In this document: positions 1 through 8,103 of the stretch, piece by piece
Position numbering within the stretch: the stretch's first letter is position 1
How the letters are laid out: each line of letters opens with the position of its first letter
Virus record (IMG/VR): IMGVR_UViG_3300009610_000065
Span: 1-30,624 of that record
Origin: a virus
DNA: 30,624 bases
Strand: one strand, 5' to 3'
Program-made: the position numbers and the translations under genes
The notes under the pieces: model-generated
What the model was told of the DNA's origin: nothing
Database searches by the model: none
The model's input: only the letters and a program-made list of their open reading frames with translations

Positions 1-378
1 CGGCGGCATCGTGGTCACGGGAGGCGGAGGCGCCGCATCAAGGCCATGATCGAACGGATCGATCCAGTCTTTCCGGCTATAGCGCGGCGCGTCGACCATC
101 CACCCCGGTTGCGGGTTCGGCCCACCGGCGCCGCCGATGAAGTCCACCGCTTGTGATTCGCCCTCGACATCGGAGAGGTAGAGCGCGGAGTCTTCGCCGT
201 GACCATGCACCTGGGTCTGACTCGCGGACTTTTTCAGGTGGCCCCACCGCTCATCGATGCCGTGCAACGTGGCGACGACCGCATCGGTAAACGCGCCTTG
301 GCCGTCTTCGGTCTTCAGATTATAGAGGCCCGTGTCGAAGAGCTTGCGCGGGACGTTGCTGTAGTTTGGAACGCTCAT
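1..378 (-). CDS. Unrecognised phage protein, N-terminal 126 residues, cut by left edge
   Basis: An uninterrupted minus-strand frame starts at an ATG at 376-378 and runs off the left edge with no stop. It begins MSVPNYSNVPRKLFDTGLYN and is preceded by an AGGA-type ribosome site and, 6 bases away, by the stop of the 61-residue gene. The visible part is polar and soluble, with a Gly/Pro-rich stretch near residues 85-95 (GGAGGPNPQPGW) and a Pro run near 118-121. No signal peptide or membrane helix is seen. Its place beside a membrane protein could suggest a lysis or end-of-operon role, but I recognise no lysin motif and assign no function. The frame itself is well supported by its lack of stops and its position in a continuous operon. 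Confidence 0.7.
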   Translation of the reverse strand, partial: MSVPNYSNVPRKLFDTGLYNLKTEDGQGAFTDAVVATLHGIDERWGHLKKSASQTQVHGHGEDSALYLSDVEGESQAVDFIGGAGGPNPQPGWMVDAPRYSRKDWIDPFDHGLDAAPPPPVTTMPP

Positions 379-384
379 GTCGGC

Positions 385-570
385 CTAGTCCTTGTGATGC
401 TTCATCGTGTCGCGGAAGGTCTGGACCATCTCAAGGTCGAATCGCACCGCGGCTTCTGCGCCGTCTTTGAGGGCGCCGTGTTTCATGCGAATGGACACCA
501 GTCTGTCGAACTGTTCGGACGATCCGAACGCGCAACAAATACCCATCAGGCAGCAGATATATTCGTTCAT
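385..570 (-). CDS. Small Cys-rich hypothetical protein (61 aa)
   Basis: The start ATG overlaps the stop of the upstream 119-residue gene (ATGA), so the two are probably translationally coupled. The N-terminus MNEYICCLMGICCAFGSS has four cysteines in two CC pairs and is hydrophobic for about 12 residues. The rest is charged and soluble. It looks a little like a lipoprotein signal, but the residue before each candidate lipid cysteine is Ile or Cys, not Gly/Ala/Ser, so a true lipobox is not met. Next to a candidate lysis protein it could be an accessory lysis factor. I do not recognise the family. Confidence 0.55.
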   Translation of the reverse strand: MNEYICCLMGICCAFGSSEQFDRLVSIRMKHGALKDGAEAAVRFDLEMVQTFRDTMKHHKD

Positions 571-926
571 GGTTGACGTCCTTGGGTTTGCTGTTTCGTC
601 AGTTCCTGCATCGCGGCCAACGCCGCCGCGCGGTTACTGGCCGCGTCGATCTTCGCTTCCAGAGCCTTGATCCCGGCATTAAACATTTCCTTGTCGGCCT
701 CGCGGAGTTTGGATTCGTACTCCATCCGCATATTCATCAACTGCACGTCGGTCTTGATCGACCAGACCGCGCCCCCGATCGAGAGGGCGAAGACGATCGC
801 GCCAACCGTCATGGGGAGAGGGAAGGTCAACTTCGCCGCATCGGTACTTCGCCGTTCTTCTCTCGGAGGGCTCATCGTGTCCTTCAGCGGGGGGCTTAGT
901 GGCACTGGCCGCATTACGGCTTCCAT
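567..926 (-). CDS. One-pass membrane protein with coiled-coil tail; candidate spanin or holin-type lysis protein
   Basis: The protein has 119 residues. A polar N-terminus of about 35 residues is followed by one clear membrane helix near 36-56 (LPMTVGAIVFALSIGGAVW). After it comes a long charged, Ala-rich, heptad-like tail to the end. That layout fits an inner-membrane spanin (Rz-like) or a phage holin-associated protein, with the tail in the periplasm. No o-spanin reading frame was recognised in or after it, so the spanin call is only a suggestion. The ATG at 926 has an AGAGAGG ribosome site 7 bases upstream; an internal ATG at residue 18 is a possible second start, as in dual-start holins. 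Confidence 0.6.
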   Translation of the reverse strand: MEAVMRPVPLSPPLKDTMSPPREERRSTDAAKLTFPLPMTVGAIVFALSIGGAVWSIKTDVQLMNMRMEYESKLREADKEMFNAGIKALEAKIDAASNRAAALAAMQELTKQQTQGRQP

Positions 927-1016
927 TCGTGACCTCTCTCCCTTATCCCCGACCGTGGACCGTCCGATACATCCCCACAGGTGGATACGGGCAACCAGTT
1001 TGCTCGTGTCTGCTCA

Positions 1017-1051
1017 GGGGCCGTGTGCCTGTTCACGCAGGGCACGGTCCC
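1017..1051 (-). other. Imperfect stem-loop in the gap between tail and lysis-region genes
   Basis: On the minus strand GGGACCGTGCC pairs with GGCACACGGCCCC. There is one mismatch and a two-base bulge, around a loop of about 11 bases. No run of T follows on either side, so it is a weak candidate for an intrinsic terminator. It lies in the 176-base gap between the 190-residue tail gene and the membrane-protein gene. Apart from this stem and a possible 22-codon frame, I see nothing in that gap. Confidence 0.3.
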
Positions 1052-1101
1052 GACTCGTCTTCCCCGAAAAATTCACAGTAGCCGTTGAGCTTTCTGGACA
1101 T
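1033..1101 (-). CDS. Possible 22-residue microprotein in intergenic gap
   Basis: An ATG one base beyond the stop of the 190-residue gene opens a 22-codon frame ending in TGA. The peptide MSRKLNGYCEFFGEDESGPC is acidic with two cysteines. The only ribosome-site candidate is GAGTGG inside the end of the previous gene. It overlaps the stem-loop described separately, so the sequence may be kept for RNA structure and not protein. The frame is short enough to arise by chance. Confidence 0.2.
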   Translation of the reverse strand: MSRKLNGYCEFFGEDESGPCPA

Positions 1102-1102
1102 C

Positions 1103-1675
1103 TCAATACCACTCAATCACTTGATAGCCGACAACCCCGCCGAGCGTCGTTTCATTCGCCCGAACCGTCGTGGCATTCAGCAACGCCACTCGACATTGTG
1201 TCGTGAGCTCCGCCGCCGTCGTATCGAACAGAAAGCCGAGGTAATCCACTTCCGTCTTCCCCGTGTTCACCGTCGTGATCGTGTCGTCGGTGGGATCGGC
1301 CGCAACCGTAATCGCGCCTCGTTGCACCGACTTGATCACCCCCGGCCAGTACTCGATCAATTCAAAGTTCGCCGTTACCGTCCCGGCTGGCGTGTTGCCG
1401 CGTGTCGCCGTGATCGTGGTCGTGTTCGTCAACGCGATCCGGCAATAGCCGTTATCGTTCTGTTGCAGTGCTGTGCTGGACGCCCCGAGAAACTTCAGCC
1501 GGCTATTCGTCAACACGACAGCGGTGATCGCGCCGGTATTTGACGACGCCCCGCCGGCAATCGTGATCGTCCCGCGCTGGATCGACCGCACCAGCGAGGT
1601 TGGCATCCAGTTCGCCACATCACTGAACGCCGGGATCCCGCCTTGATGCGCCCGCGAGCCGAAGCGGTTGCTCAT
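1103..1675 (-). CDS. Tail/appendage structural protein with internal duplication
   Basis: This is a 190-residue beta-rich protein of Thr, Ala, Val and Gly with no membrane helix. It contains two tandem copies of one domain. The first runs from about residue 29 (VRSIQRGTITIAGG) to the phrase FELIEYW near 107. The second runs from IKSVQRGAITVAAD near 113 to the C-terminal YQVIEWY. Each copy opens with the same SxQRGxITxA strand and closes with the same xxIEYW/xxIEWY strand, so the gene arose by duplication. The start overlaps the previous stop as TGATG. It ends the run of appendage genes left of the ejection genes. A virion surface or fibre-accessory role is inferred from composition and place. 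Confidence 0.7.
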   Translation of the reverse strand: MSNRFGSRAHQGGIPAFSDVANWMPTSLVRSIQRGTITIAGGASSNTGAITAVVLTNSRLKFLGASSTALQQNDNGYCRIALTNTTTITATRGNTPAGTVTANFELIEYWPGVIKSVQRGAITVAADPTDDTITTVNTGKTEVDYLGFLFDTTAAELTTQCRVALLNATTVRANETTLGGVVGYQVIEWY

Positions 1676-2049
1676 CAGCTCACCGTCATGCGATTCACGT
1701 TACCGCTGATCATGACGACATTCGCTGAGGCGCAGAACGCCTTCACCGTCACCGCCGCCGCGCCCGTGCCCGTCAAGCGCTTCCCGGCAATGATCAGCCG
1801 ATCGCCACTCTCGGCGGGAATCGTCACTTCCAGTAGATCATCCGGTGACGTGACCCCGCCCCACTCGATCGTCAGTTTCCGATCCGTCGTGTCGGTGTTA
1901 TTCGCGTAGAGCCAGATTTCATCGAACACCGTCGCGCTCGTGCCGGTGGCGTGGATGGTCGTGCCCGGTGTGCTCGTGGCGACGACTTTGATTTGTCGTC
2001 CAGTCGTCGAACCCGACAACAGGACGGGAACAGTGGGAACGGCAGCCAT
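1675..2049 (-). CDS. Small beta-rich virion protein (124 aa)
   Basis: A 124-residue, Thr/Gly/Val-rich protein with the alternating pattern of a beta sandwich (for example TGRQIKVVATSTPGTTIHAT and RKLTIEWGG). This type is common among phage head or tail accessory proteins. It has no signal peptide, coiled coil or enzyme motif. The ATG at 2049 has a strong purine-rich ribosome site (GGGAGAGAG) 6 bases upstream. The stop overlaps the next gene's start. It sits between a fibre-like gene with a head-binding-like N-terminus and a duplicated-domain tail protein, so it is probably part of the same appendage. The exact role is unknown. Confidence 0.65.
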   Translation of the reverse strand: MAAVPTVPVLLSGSTTGRQIKVVATSTPGTTIHATGTSATVFDEIWLYANNTDTTDRKLTIEWGGVTSPDDLLEVTIPAESGDRLIIAGKRLTGTGAAAVTVKAFCASANVVMISGNVNRMTVS

Positions 2050-2062
2050 ATCAACTCTCTCC

Positions 2063-2773
2063 CTACGTCATGCAATCAATAAACAGGATGTCCGGCTGCA
2101 CATCAGTGACCGGATTCGGCACGATCACAATCGTGGTCGTGGATTGCGCCTGTCCGATAAACCGCGCATTCGTCGGCGCCGTTGCTGTCAACGAGCCGGC
2201 CGTGGCGCTCACGTAATACGAGCTGCCCGCCGTGAGTGGCCCCGCCACCGTCATCAGCCCTTGCAGGCGAATCGTGCCGGTCGCTCCAGAAGCGATCGCG
2301 CTGGGTACCATCCCCACCGTGACCGCCGCACTACTGGCGTAGGTCAGATCGGCATCAGCCTTGTACCAACTGCCCGGCGTGAGCGAGCCTGATCCGGTCG
2401 AGAGATACACCACGTCCTCCGCCGCGAGATCGACACCCGCCACGCCCTGAATATCCACGTTGACGGTGGACGGCGGCACCGCGGCGATGTTGTCCTGCGT
2501 CCACACGGCCACATCGGCGGAGGTCGTGAGGATGAACTTGTACGACTGGCCCGGCTCAAGATAGAGTTCGCTGGACCCTGAGATACGTCCCGCGCTATCG
2601 AGCACAATCGGATTCGTGTGGGCCGTCCCCGAGGACGTTTGATACACCGTCACCGCATCCGCGGGATACGAGCCGCCCGCCGTGACGGTATAGAGCTTCC
2701 CAGACGAGAGCGGATTGCCGCTCGCATCGAGCAACTGTCTTTTGACGTTTGGGCTCAGGGTATAAGTCGCCAC
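2063..2773 (-). CDS. Tail fibre/spike-type protein with podovirus head-binding-like N-terminal domain
   Basis: 236 residues. The first 90 or so show the pattern seen at the N-terminus of many podovirus tail spikes and fibres. In order these are a GxPLSSGKLYTVTAGG segment, the NPIVLDSAGRISG motif, a YLEPGQSYKFIL strand and the closing VWTQDNI. The second half (about 130-225) is a separate beta domain with the phrase GPLTAGSSYYVSATAG, seen in phage capsid-cement-like and fibre proteins. No long receptor-binding or enzymatic domain follows, so it may be an adaptor that holds another appendage. Translation starts at GTG (2771-2773), four bases after the stop of the small upstream gene. Confidence 0.75.
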   Translation of the reverse strand: MATYTLSPNVKRQLLDASGNPLSSGKLYTVTAGGSYPADAVTVYQTSSGTAHTNPIVLDSAGRISGSSELYLEPGQSYKFILTTSADVAVWTQDNIAAVPPSTVNVDIQGVAGVDLAAEDVVYLSTGSGSLTPGSWYKADADLTYASSAAVTVGMVPSAIASGATGTIRLQGLMTVAGPLTAGSSYYVSATAGSLTATAPTNARFIGQAQSTTTIVIVPNPVTDVQPDILFIDCMT

Positions 2774-2776
2774 GGG

Positions 2777-2899
2777 TTACAATGCTCCGTTGATGCGCTT
2801 CTGGCTGCTCGACCTGCCGGCGCTTATCGTTACGCTCCTGTTTCGGGCGTATGCCGTCTGTCTCGCCGCGATGGCGCTGGTCTGTTTTCTTTCCGTCAT
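2777..2899 (-). CDS. Small basic protein (40 aa) coupled to ejection gene
   Basis: An ATG overlaps the stop of the 591-residue gene as ATGA, with an AAGGG ribosome site 6-7 bases before it. The frame ends 3 bases before the GTG of the next gene, so it exactly fills the space between two well-supported genes. The product is basic, Ser/Ala/Arg-rich and probably unstructured. The opposite strand of the same bases carries a 50-codon hydrophobic frame (see findings), so coding on this strand is favoured by the ribosome site and coupling but not certain. No function is recognised. Confidence 0.5.
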   Translation of the reverse strand: MTERKQTSAIAARQTAYARNRSVTISAGRSSSQKRINGAL

Positions 2900-4671
2900 T
2901 TATTCCCTTGCGGCACTGGCGTTCCAGTGGCCCCCGATTTGGTAGCCTGCTCGATCAGATTCGTGAGCCGGGCATACCGTGCCGTCGCCACGGCCGTGGC
3001 TTTCAACGGCACGCGCACGCCTTCAACTAAGAGCCTCGTGATCGTCGGAGAACTGAGCGCCTTCGCTAACGCCGCGCCCGTCAACTGATACGCCGCCAGG
3101 GTCACCGGATCGGTCAGGAGATAGCCTTGGGCCATTAACCCGCCGACGTGCGCGGATCCGCTGGGATTCGACTGCTCCCCCATCTTGCGCGCGAGCGCCC
3201 AGAACCGATCCAGGTCTTTGATATACGCCGGGTCTTGAAAGAGCAGCCGCTTTGTCTCCGGCCCGAGCTTTTGCCATTTCGTCGCGAGTGATTGTGTGGC
3301 GGTAAACCCGCCGTCTTTCGTGGCTTCTGTCAGGAGATCCGAGAGCACCGCTTTGCCGACGTGCGGCAACGAGTCCGGGGCGAACTTCTGAAGCTCGCGC
3401 AGGTGCATCACGGCCGCATCACTCGGCGCAATCGCGGCATTCGCGGTTCTCACTGGCTCCGCTTTGAGTGCGTCGAGGACTTCGGCCGCGGCATACTTCT
3501 GGCGTGTGGCGAGTCGGCCTTCCTTGAGCGCCGAGACGGCCTCAGGACCGAGTGATGCCGCCGCGTCATCCACGGCCTTGCTCAACTTCTGGACGGCAAA
3601 CGCCGCCGCGCCCTGACCGCTAGACCGCAATTCCGGCATCGCCGCGCCACGCGACATTGATTTCAGTTGGCTGAGCGCCCCATCCACCGCGGATAACGGA
3701 GCCATATCGGGGCCGTTCACGAGCGCATCCAACGCCGTCGCCGCGTGCGCTTCCGCCCCTTGTAGACTTCCCGTTAACTCTTTTTTCCGCAGCAGCCGAT
3801 CCAGTGCCGGTTTCAGAACCGATTTCACAGACACGAGATCCACGGCCACCGGGGTCGCCTGCTCAAGCGCGCGCACCGTGCCGTAGTGAACATCGGCGGC
3901 ATCATCGAAACCCTTGATCGAGGCTTCCACACCCGCCCGCGCCGCTGCACCCGCCGTTTCCTTCGTCACCGCCGGTGTATAGCCCTTCGCGGCCAACTGC
4001 TCACCCACGGTCGCTAAGCCAGCCTGCCGCGCCTTTGCCGCTTTCGTCCCGATGACACTGCCGGCGACAGAGGTCTTCGTGGCTAACTGTTGGGCAGCGC
4101 GAGGGATGGGATTCGCCGTCGCCGACGCCACATCCACAGGAATCCCCTGTTTGAGTCCCCACGCGGCCAGTTCACGCTCCGGCGTCACCGTGCCACCGAT
4201 GCGCGCCGGTATTTTCCCGACGAGTTTCGGCGCCTGCCACGCGAGCGCACCGCCTGCCAACCGGCCCGCCGCGCCCGCCACGTCGCCCGTTCCCGCCTGC
4301 TCACCAATCGACGCCGCCAACGGACCCACCACCGGCAGAAACGAGGCCGTGCCATGCCCCACCATTTCGGAGTAGCGGCCTTCGCGAGCGGCTTGCACAG
4401 CCTTGTCAAACTCTGCGCCTTGTTGCTGATACATCGCGGACACGGTATCCACGGGATGTCGAACGGTCTGATACAGCCCTTTGGCGATCGTGACTGGATT
4501 CACCATCTCGCCCACACCGGAGGCGAATCGACCCGCCGCAGATCGGGTTGGTGGCAGCGAAGGCTGAGGCGTAGACGCCTGCCGCGCCTGTTCGGCCAAC
4601 GCGGCATAGTCCGGCCCGGACGCCTCTCGGCGGGCTTGTTCCGCGAGCTTCGCGTAATCGATCTGCGGCAT
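2896..4671 (-). CDS. Large internal virion (ejection) protein candidate
   Basis: 591 residues. The N-terminus repeats a short helical motif: IDYAKLAEQARREAS at 4-18 and PDYAALAEQARQAS at 20-33. The middle is Ala-rich, helical and heptad-like. It includes hydrophobic Gly/Ala stretches near residues 105-145 (ASFLPVVGPLAASIGEQAGT) and 525-560 (GYLLTDPVTLAAYQLTGAAL) that could touch membrane. It is the last and largest of four consecutive genes after the gp10-like gene. In P22 that position is held by the ejection proteins gp7, gp20 and gp16, with the large gp16 last. I infer a protein packed in the head and sent into the host with the DNA. No lytic transglycosylase motif was seen. Start and previous stop overlap as TAATG. 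Confidence 0.65.
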   Translation of the reverse strand: MPQIDYAKLAEQARREASGPDYAALAEQARQASTPQPSLPPTRSAAGRFASGVGEMVNPVTIAKGLYQTVRHPVDTVSAMYQQQGAEFDKAVQAAREGRYSEMVGHGTASFLPVVGPLAASIGEQAGTGDVAGAAGRLAGGALAWQAPKLVGKIPARIGGTVTPERELAAWGLKQGIPVDVASATANPIPRAAQQLATKTSVAGSVIGTKAAKARQAGLATVGEQLAAKGYTPAVTKETAGAAARAGVEASIKGFDDAADVHYGTVRALEQATPVAVDLVSVKSVLKPALDRLLRKKELTGSLQGAEAHAATALDALVNGPDMAPLSAVDGALSQLKSMSRGAAMPELRSSGQGAAAFAVQKLSKAVDDAAASLGPEAVSALKEGRLATRQKYAAAEVLDALKAEPVRTANAAIAPSDAAVMHLRELQKFAPDSLPHVGKAVLSDLLTEATKDGGFTATQSLATKWQKLGPETKRLLFQDPAYIKDLDRFWALARKMGEQSNPSGSAHVGGLMAQGYLLTDPVTLAAYQLTGAALAKALSSPTITRLLVEGVRVPLKATAVATARYARLTNLIEQATKSGATGTPVPQGNK

Positions 4672-6035
4672 TATCGCCCGCCTCCGATCAGTTTCTTGAA
4701 CGCGTCGGCTTGTGCTTGCGTCTCAAAGGGATGCACGGACCCATCGGGAGCCGTGACAGAGAACGGTCCGCCCGTTGATTTCGGTGCCCCGCGCTCGGTA
4801 AACCGCGACACGTCATAGCCCGCATCCGCCAGCGCTTCGAGTTGTGTTTCCCGCCGCAATGTCAGCGCGGACTGTAAGCCGTGGAGTTTGGACTTCACGA
4901 CTTCCGGCGCGTCATAAATGGTCGGCAAAATCTTTTCGTATTTCGCCTCGTCCTCTTTACGCAGGACGCCGCCTTCTAACGCCTTCCCAATGACCTGCTT
5001 CACGCGATCGATCGCGGCCTGCTTCTGTTTGGCAGAAATGCCGCGGCCTGTCAGCTCCGTGACCCAATTCGGCAGACTCGCGCCAATCTTTGCGCTCGTG
5101 CCCGTCGAACCCGTCACCGTGTTCGTCAAGACGTTCAGGTCATTCAGCGACGTGTCGAGGTCGGCAATGCGCCCGGCATCGCCACTGGTGACCGGACGAC
5201 CCTGTTCGCGGGACTGCCCAGAGCGCCACCCATCACGGGAAAGCGTTGATGCCTCGGTCGGCGTCACGAAACGCATCTCACTGCCCTTACTCACCCAGAC
5301 AGAAGGCTTCTCCGTGCCAGTCGATTCTCGCCCAGCTGCGATCTGCTGCCGTCGCAGTTGCAACGCCTTATTCGGATCGCCGCCCGCCGCTTGCATCAAG
5401 ATCGACCATTCGGTCGGCTGCGGCGCCACCGGCTCTTTCGGCGGCATGATCACTTGCCCATTCGGCCCGATCTGTCCGCCCATCCCTTGAATCGACTGCT
5501 CCACCGCAATCCCGCGTTGCTGCTCGCGGGTCGGCTGCAGTTCCGGCCCCTCGGCGGTACCGGGTCCGAAGCTGTACCGCACCCGACCCGCTGCCGGCCC
5601 CTGCATCACGGGATCGACTTGCGACTCACTCATCGGGCCGTAGCCAATCTCATCCGCGACCTTTCCGCCGCGGGTGTACGCCGTCGCCTCGGCGGCCGCG
5701 CGGGTGGCCTCTTCTTTAGCGAGCCGATTTTGTTCGCGCTCCTGCTGCAGGGCTTCAAACTGCGCCACCTTTAGCGAGTCCTCCAGTCCCTTCCGGCGTT
5801 GCTCGTCCGCGTACTGCGCCGCCTGTTCCTTCTCCTGCCGCAGCTGTCCGAGCCCCCCGCCCACGATCTGCCCGAGTGTCATCAAGCCGTGCGCCGTCGC
5901 CTGCCCCTTCCGACCGACCGCTTCGGCGCGCGCCTGCCCCGCCATCTGCATCAACTGCAGCAGCGTGCGCGTATCCGGCTCATAGGCCGGACGCACATAC
6001 GGGAGTGGCGCGCGATCAACGGGACGGATCGGCAT
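4671..6035 (-). CDS. Internal virion (ejection) protein candidate with coiled coil
   Basis: 454 residues, soluble. Residues about 60-125 are a long charged coiled coil rich in Gln, Glu, Arg and Ala. A disordered Pro/Gly-rich linker follows (about 130-285). The C-terminal part (about 290-415) is helical and contains the phrases GISAKQKQAAIDRVKQVIGK and VVKSKLHGLQSALTLRRETQ. This type of C-terminal domain occurs in phage internal or DNA-injection proteins. The last 35 residues form a small PFSVTAPDGSVHPF beta-hairpin-like end. It lies between two other candidate ejection genes, overlapping the downstream one by TAATG. The role is inferred from architecture and gene order. Confidence 0.6.
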   Translation of the reverse strand: MPIRPVDRAPLPYVRPAYEPDTRTLLQLMQMAGQARAEAVGRKGQATAHGLMTLGQIVGGGLGQLRQEKEQAAQYADEQRRKGLEDSLKVAQFEALQQEREQNRLAKEEATRAAAEATAYTRGGKVADEIGYGPMSESQVDPVMQGPAAGRVRYSFGPGTAEGPELQPTREQQRGIAVEQSIQGMGGQIGPNGQVIMPPKEPVAPQPTEWSILMQAAGGDPNKALQLRRQQIAAGRESTGTEKPSVWVSKGSEMRFVTPTEASTLSRDGWRSGQSREQGRPVTSGDAGRIADLDTSLNDLNVLTNTVTGSTGTSAKIGASLPNWVTELTGRGISAKQKQAAIDRVKQVIGKALEGGVLRKEDEAKYEKILPTIYDAPEVVKSKLHGLQSALTLRRETQLEALADAGYDVSRFTERGAPKSTGGPFSVTAPDGSVHPFETQAQADAFKKLIGGGR

Positions 6036-6880
6036 CAGTCAACCCACACAGGATTCGACAACCAGTCGCCTTCGGCCTTCCATTTATTGAAGTCATTCAT
6101 CGCCGCATCCCGCCGGGCGCCGTAGTCGTTCTGTGACACGCCGAGATTGAACGTGTTGCGCTGGCCGACGGTGTTCGCCCGCGTATCAAACACGTCGCGC
6201 CGCTGGCCGTATTGCTTGCCCCAGATGTCCGCCGCGTTCCCGCGGTTCGTGTCGTACTCCTGCAACGCGCGGTTGTAGACGTTCCCGTACTCCTGGGAGG
6301 CGAAGTTCTGGCCGTAGCCGAGAATGTCCTTCAGCGTCCCGCCAGAGCGCAGCACGCCCCGCCCCGCCGCCGACGCTTCGAGCGCCTTCCGCCCTTGATC
6401 GAGTCGGAACTGGAATCCGGGCTCCTGCAGCATCGTGTCGCCCGTCGGCGCGGCGAAGTCACGGAAGGTAAACCGCGGGCCGGGATCGAATTCGCCCGGA
6501 TCCATATAGCTCGGCGCGGCGTAGCTCGGCCACGCGCCACCCCCGCCACCGCCTGCACCCGGACCACCGCCGCCATACCCACCCGGCGGCGTGTAATCTC
6601 CACCAATCGGCGCAATATCTCCACCGCCTGTCGGCGTCGTAGTTGCCGTGGGCGCCTGCGGCATCGCCACCGTTTCCCATTTGCCGTTTTGGAACACCCA
6701 CCGCAACCCCGGTGGGAGCGGATGACCCGACAGATCCGCCGTCGGGTCATAGAGCCAGTCCGGCGGCGCGGTATCGGGATCAGTCCACGTCTCGGTCGGT
6801 GGTCCGGCCGGATCCGCCACAGGGGCCGGCCTCCACGGCTCCCCGCCCATCGCTACGTCATTGCCATATGCGTCCAGCAT
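6035..6880 (-). CDS. DNA-transfer/ejection-type virion protein
   Basis: 281 residues in two parts. The first 130 are disordered and very rich in Pro and Gly, with a glycine tract near 100-118. The C-terminal half carries a conserved phage structural signature. It starts at EPGFQFRLDQGRKALEASAA (near 152-171), continues through RGVLRSGGTLKDILGYGQNF, and then ASQEYGNVYNRALQEYDTN. I know this pattern from proteins annotated as phage DNA-transfer or internal virion proteins. Its place among the four post-gp10 genes supports that. The stop lies next to the ATG of the following 454-residue gene, suggesting coupled translation. Confidence 0.65.
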   Translation of the reverse strand: MLDAYGNDVAMGGEPWRPAPVADPAGPPTETWTDPDTAPPDWLYDPTADLSGHPLPPGLRWVFQNGKWETVAMPQAPTATTTPTGGGDIAPIGGDYTPPGGYGGGGPGAGGGGGGAWPSYAAPSYMDPGEFDPGPRFTFRDFAAPTGDTMLQEPGFQFRLDQGRKALEASAAGRGVLRSGGTLKDILGYGQNFASQEYGNVYNRALQEYDTNRGNAADIWGKQYGQRRDVFDTRANTVGQRNTFNLGVSQNDYGARRDAAMNDFNKWKAEGDWLSNPVWVD

Positions 6881-6883
6881 GGC

Positions 6884-7594
6884 TTACCCCCGCCCCCGTC
6901 CAAGAAAGTCACTCAACCGTACCCGCGCCTGTTGCCGTCGGCCTTCGCGCTCTTCGATCAGCCGGCGAGTAAACGCCCGCTCCTCGTCTGAGGCCGCGAG
7001 TTCCCGCGCCCGGTTCTGCTGGTCCACGTCCCAGCGCCGTTGTTCTTCGCCATACAGCCGATCGGCTTCGGCGCGGCGCTGCGCTTCGATCTCGCGGGCA
7101 TAGGCCATCTGCTGTTGGAGGTTCTGCTGCTCGATCTGGGCCTGCCGATCTAGCGCTTTATTCTGTGAGCGTTGGCCGAGATAACTCGTCACCGCCGGCA
7201 CGGCGACTTGCGCGAATTTTGAGAGGTTCCCGAGCGTATAGAGTCCACCCGCGCCTGCGGCCGAACTCACGCCGGCTCCGGCGCCTGCCCCAGCGACCCC
7301 CGTCCCAGCGGCCCCCGCTGCACCAGCTGCGCCGCCACTCGCCGCGGCGCCACCGCCCAGCAACGCGGCGCCGCCCGCCACCGCGAACGGCGCGAGACTC
7401 GCGATCTGTCCGAACCGTACCAAGCGGTTATGCGATGCTTTGCTGCGGTTGTTCTGATCGAGGCGGATCGCTTCATTCCACGCCTGATGCTCCGCCTCAT
7501 CGCCCCACACGGATTTCACGGGCAACGCACGAATGGCTTGCACGGACTGCTGCTGCGCCGGTGTGAGCGTGTAACGAGACAAATCGTAGGGCAT
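6884..7594 (-). CDS. Membrane-active ejection protein candidate
   Basis: 236 residues. The N-terminus is helical and polar (MPYDLSRYTLTPAQQQSVQA). Residues about 60-120 are a hydrophobic Gly/Ala-rich stretch (LAPFAVAGGAALLGGGAAAS and on) that could insert in membrane. The C-terminal half is a strongly charged coiled coil of Gln, Glu, Arg and Ala ending in basic VRLSDFLGRGRG. Polar head, glycine-rich hydrophobic core and coiled-coil tail are typical of small podovirus ejection proteins, which help make the trans-envelope DNA channel. It is the first of four genes in the P22 ejection position. The specific P22 counterpart (gp7 or gp20) cannot be told by eye. Confidence 0.6.
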   Translation of the reverse strand: MPYDLSRYTLTPAQQQSVQAIRALPVKSVWGDEAEHQAWNEAIRLDQNNRSKASHNRLVRFGQIASLAPFAVAGGAALLGGGAAASGGAAGAAGAAGTGVAGAGAGAGVSSAAGAGGLYTLGNLSKFAQVAVPAVTSYLGQRSQNKALDRQAQIEQQNLQQQMAYAREIEAQRRAEADRLYGEEQRRWDVDQQNRARELAASDEERAFTRRLIEEREGRRQQARVRLSDFLGRGRG

Positions 7595-7599
7595 GGTGG

Positions 7600-8103
7600 T
7601 TAACTCGCCACGCTCGCCAGCACGGCATAAAAGGCGTAGTGCATCGCGGACGCCGCATTCGAGGCATACGTCAATACATAGCGAATCGGGGCGTCACCAT
7701 CGGCCTTGACCAAATACGACTCACTCGCATTCGTCGTCGTCGTATTGCCCGTCATTGCGGTAAAGGTGTGCGTCTTCGCCACCCCGCCTTCGGTCCAATT
7801 CAATGCGGGCGTGAGACTCGAACTCACCCCCGCTGCCGTCAGCACCGAGGTATAGAACTGAAAGCTGTACAAGCCGTCCTGCTCCGGCGTGAGGAGGGTC
7901 GTCGCGGCCACCGACGCATTGAGATCCGCTTCACTCACCGAGGCATTCGGCAGAATGCGCGGCGTGTTATCCAGGTCCGTCCGCAAATCGCGGAAAAATC
8001 GGTTCCACGGTTCGGTCGTGACTTGCCCCTTCTCCCCGGCCTCATTGGTCGCCTGTTGTGACAGAAACGCGCGCGGGATCGGCGGCTTATTCGTGACCGC
8101 CAT
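7600..8103 (-). CDS. Virion structural protein with C-terminal beta domain
   Basis: 167 residues. The first 60 are helical and polar (PWNRFFRDLRTDLDN). The C-terminal 100 form a beta-rich domain with phrases LYSFQFYTSVLTAAGVSSS, LNWTEGGVAKTHTFTAMTGN and YVLTYASNAASAMHYAFY. That domain recurs at the C-terminus of many phage tail and appendage proteins. Because it directly follows the gp10-like gene, it stands where P22 has the gp26 needle. It lacks the long heptad coiled coil expected of a needle, so that identity is not supported. Start and previous stop overlap as TAATG. Confidence 0.65.
   Translation of the reverse strand: MAVTNKPPIPRAFLSQQATNEAGEKGQVTTEPWNRFFRDLRTDLDNTPRILPNASVSEADLNASVAATTLLTPEQDGLYSFQFYTSVLTAAGVSSSLTPALNWTEGGVAKTHTFTAMTGNTTTTNASESYLVKADGDAPIRYVLTYASNAASAMHYAFYAVLASVAS

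Noticed and set aside
199-576. Plus-strand frame of 125 codons at the left end
   Set aside because: It is the mirror of the minus-strand genes at 1-378 and 385-570. It has no ribosome site, and a plus-strand gene would break a coherent operon.
7600-8103. P22 gp26 tail-needle call for the gene after gp10
   Set aside because: There is no long heptad coiled coil, only a short helical part and a beta domain.
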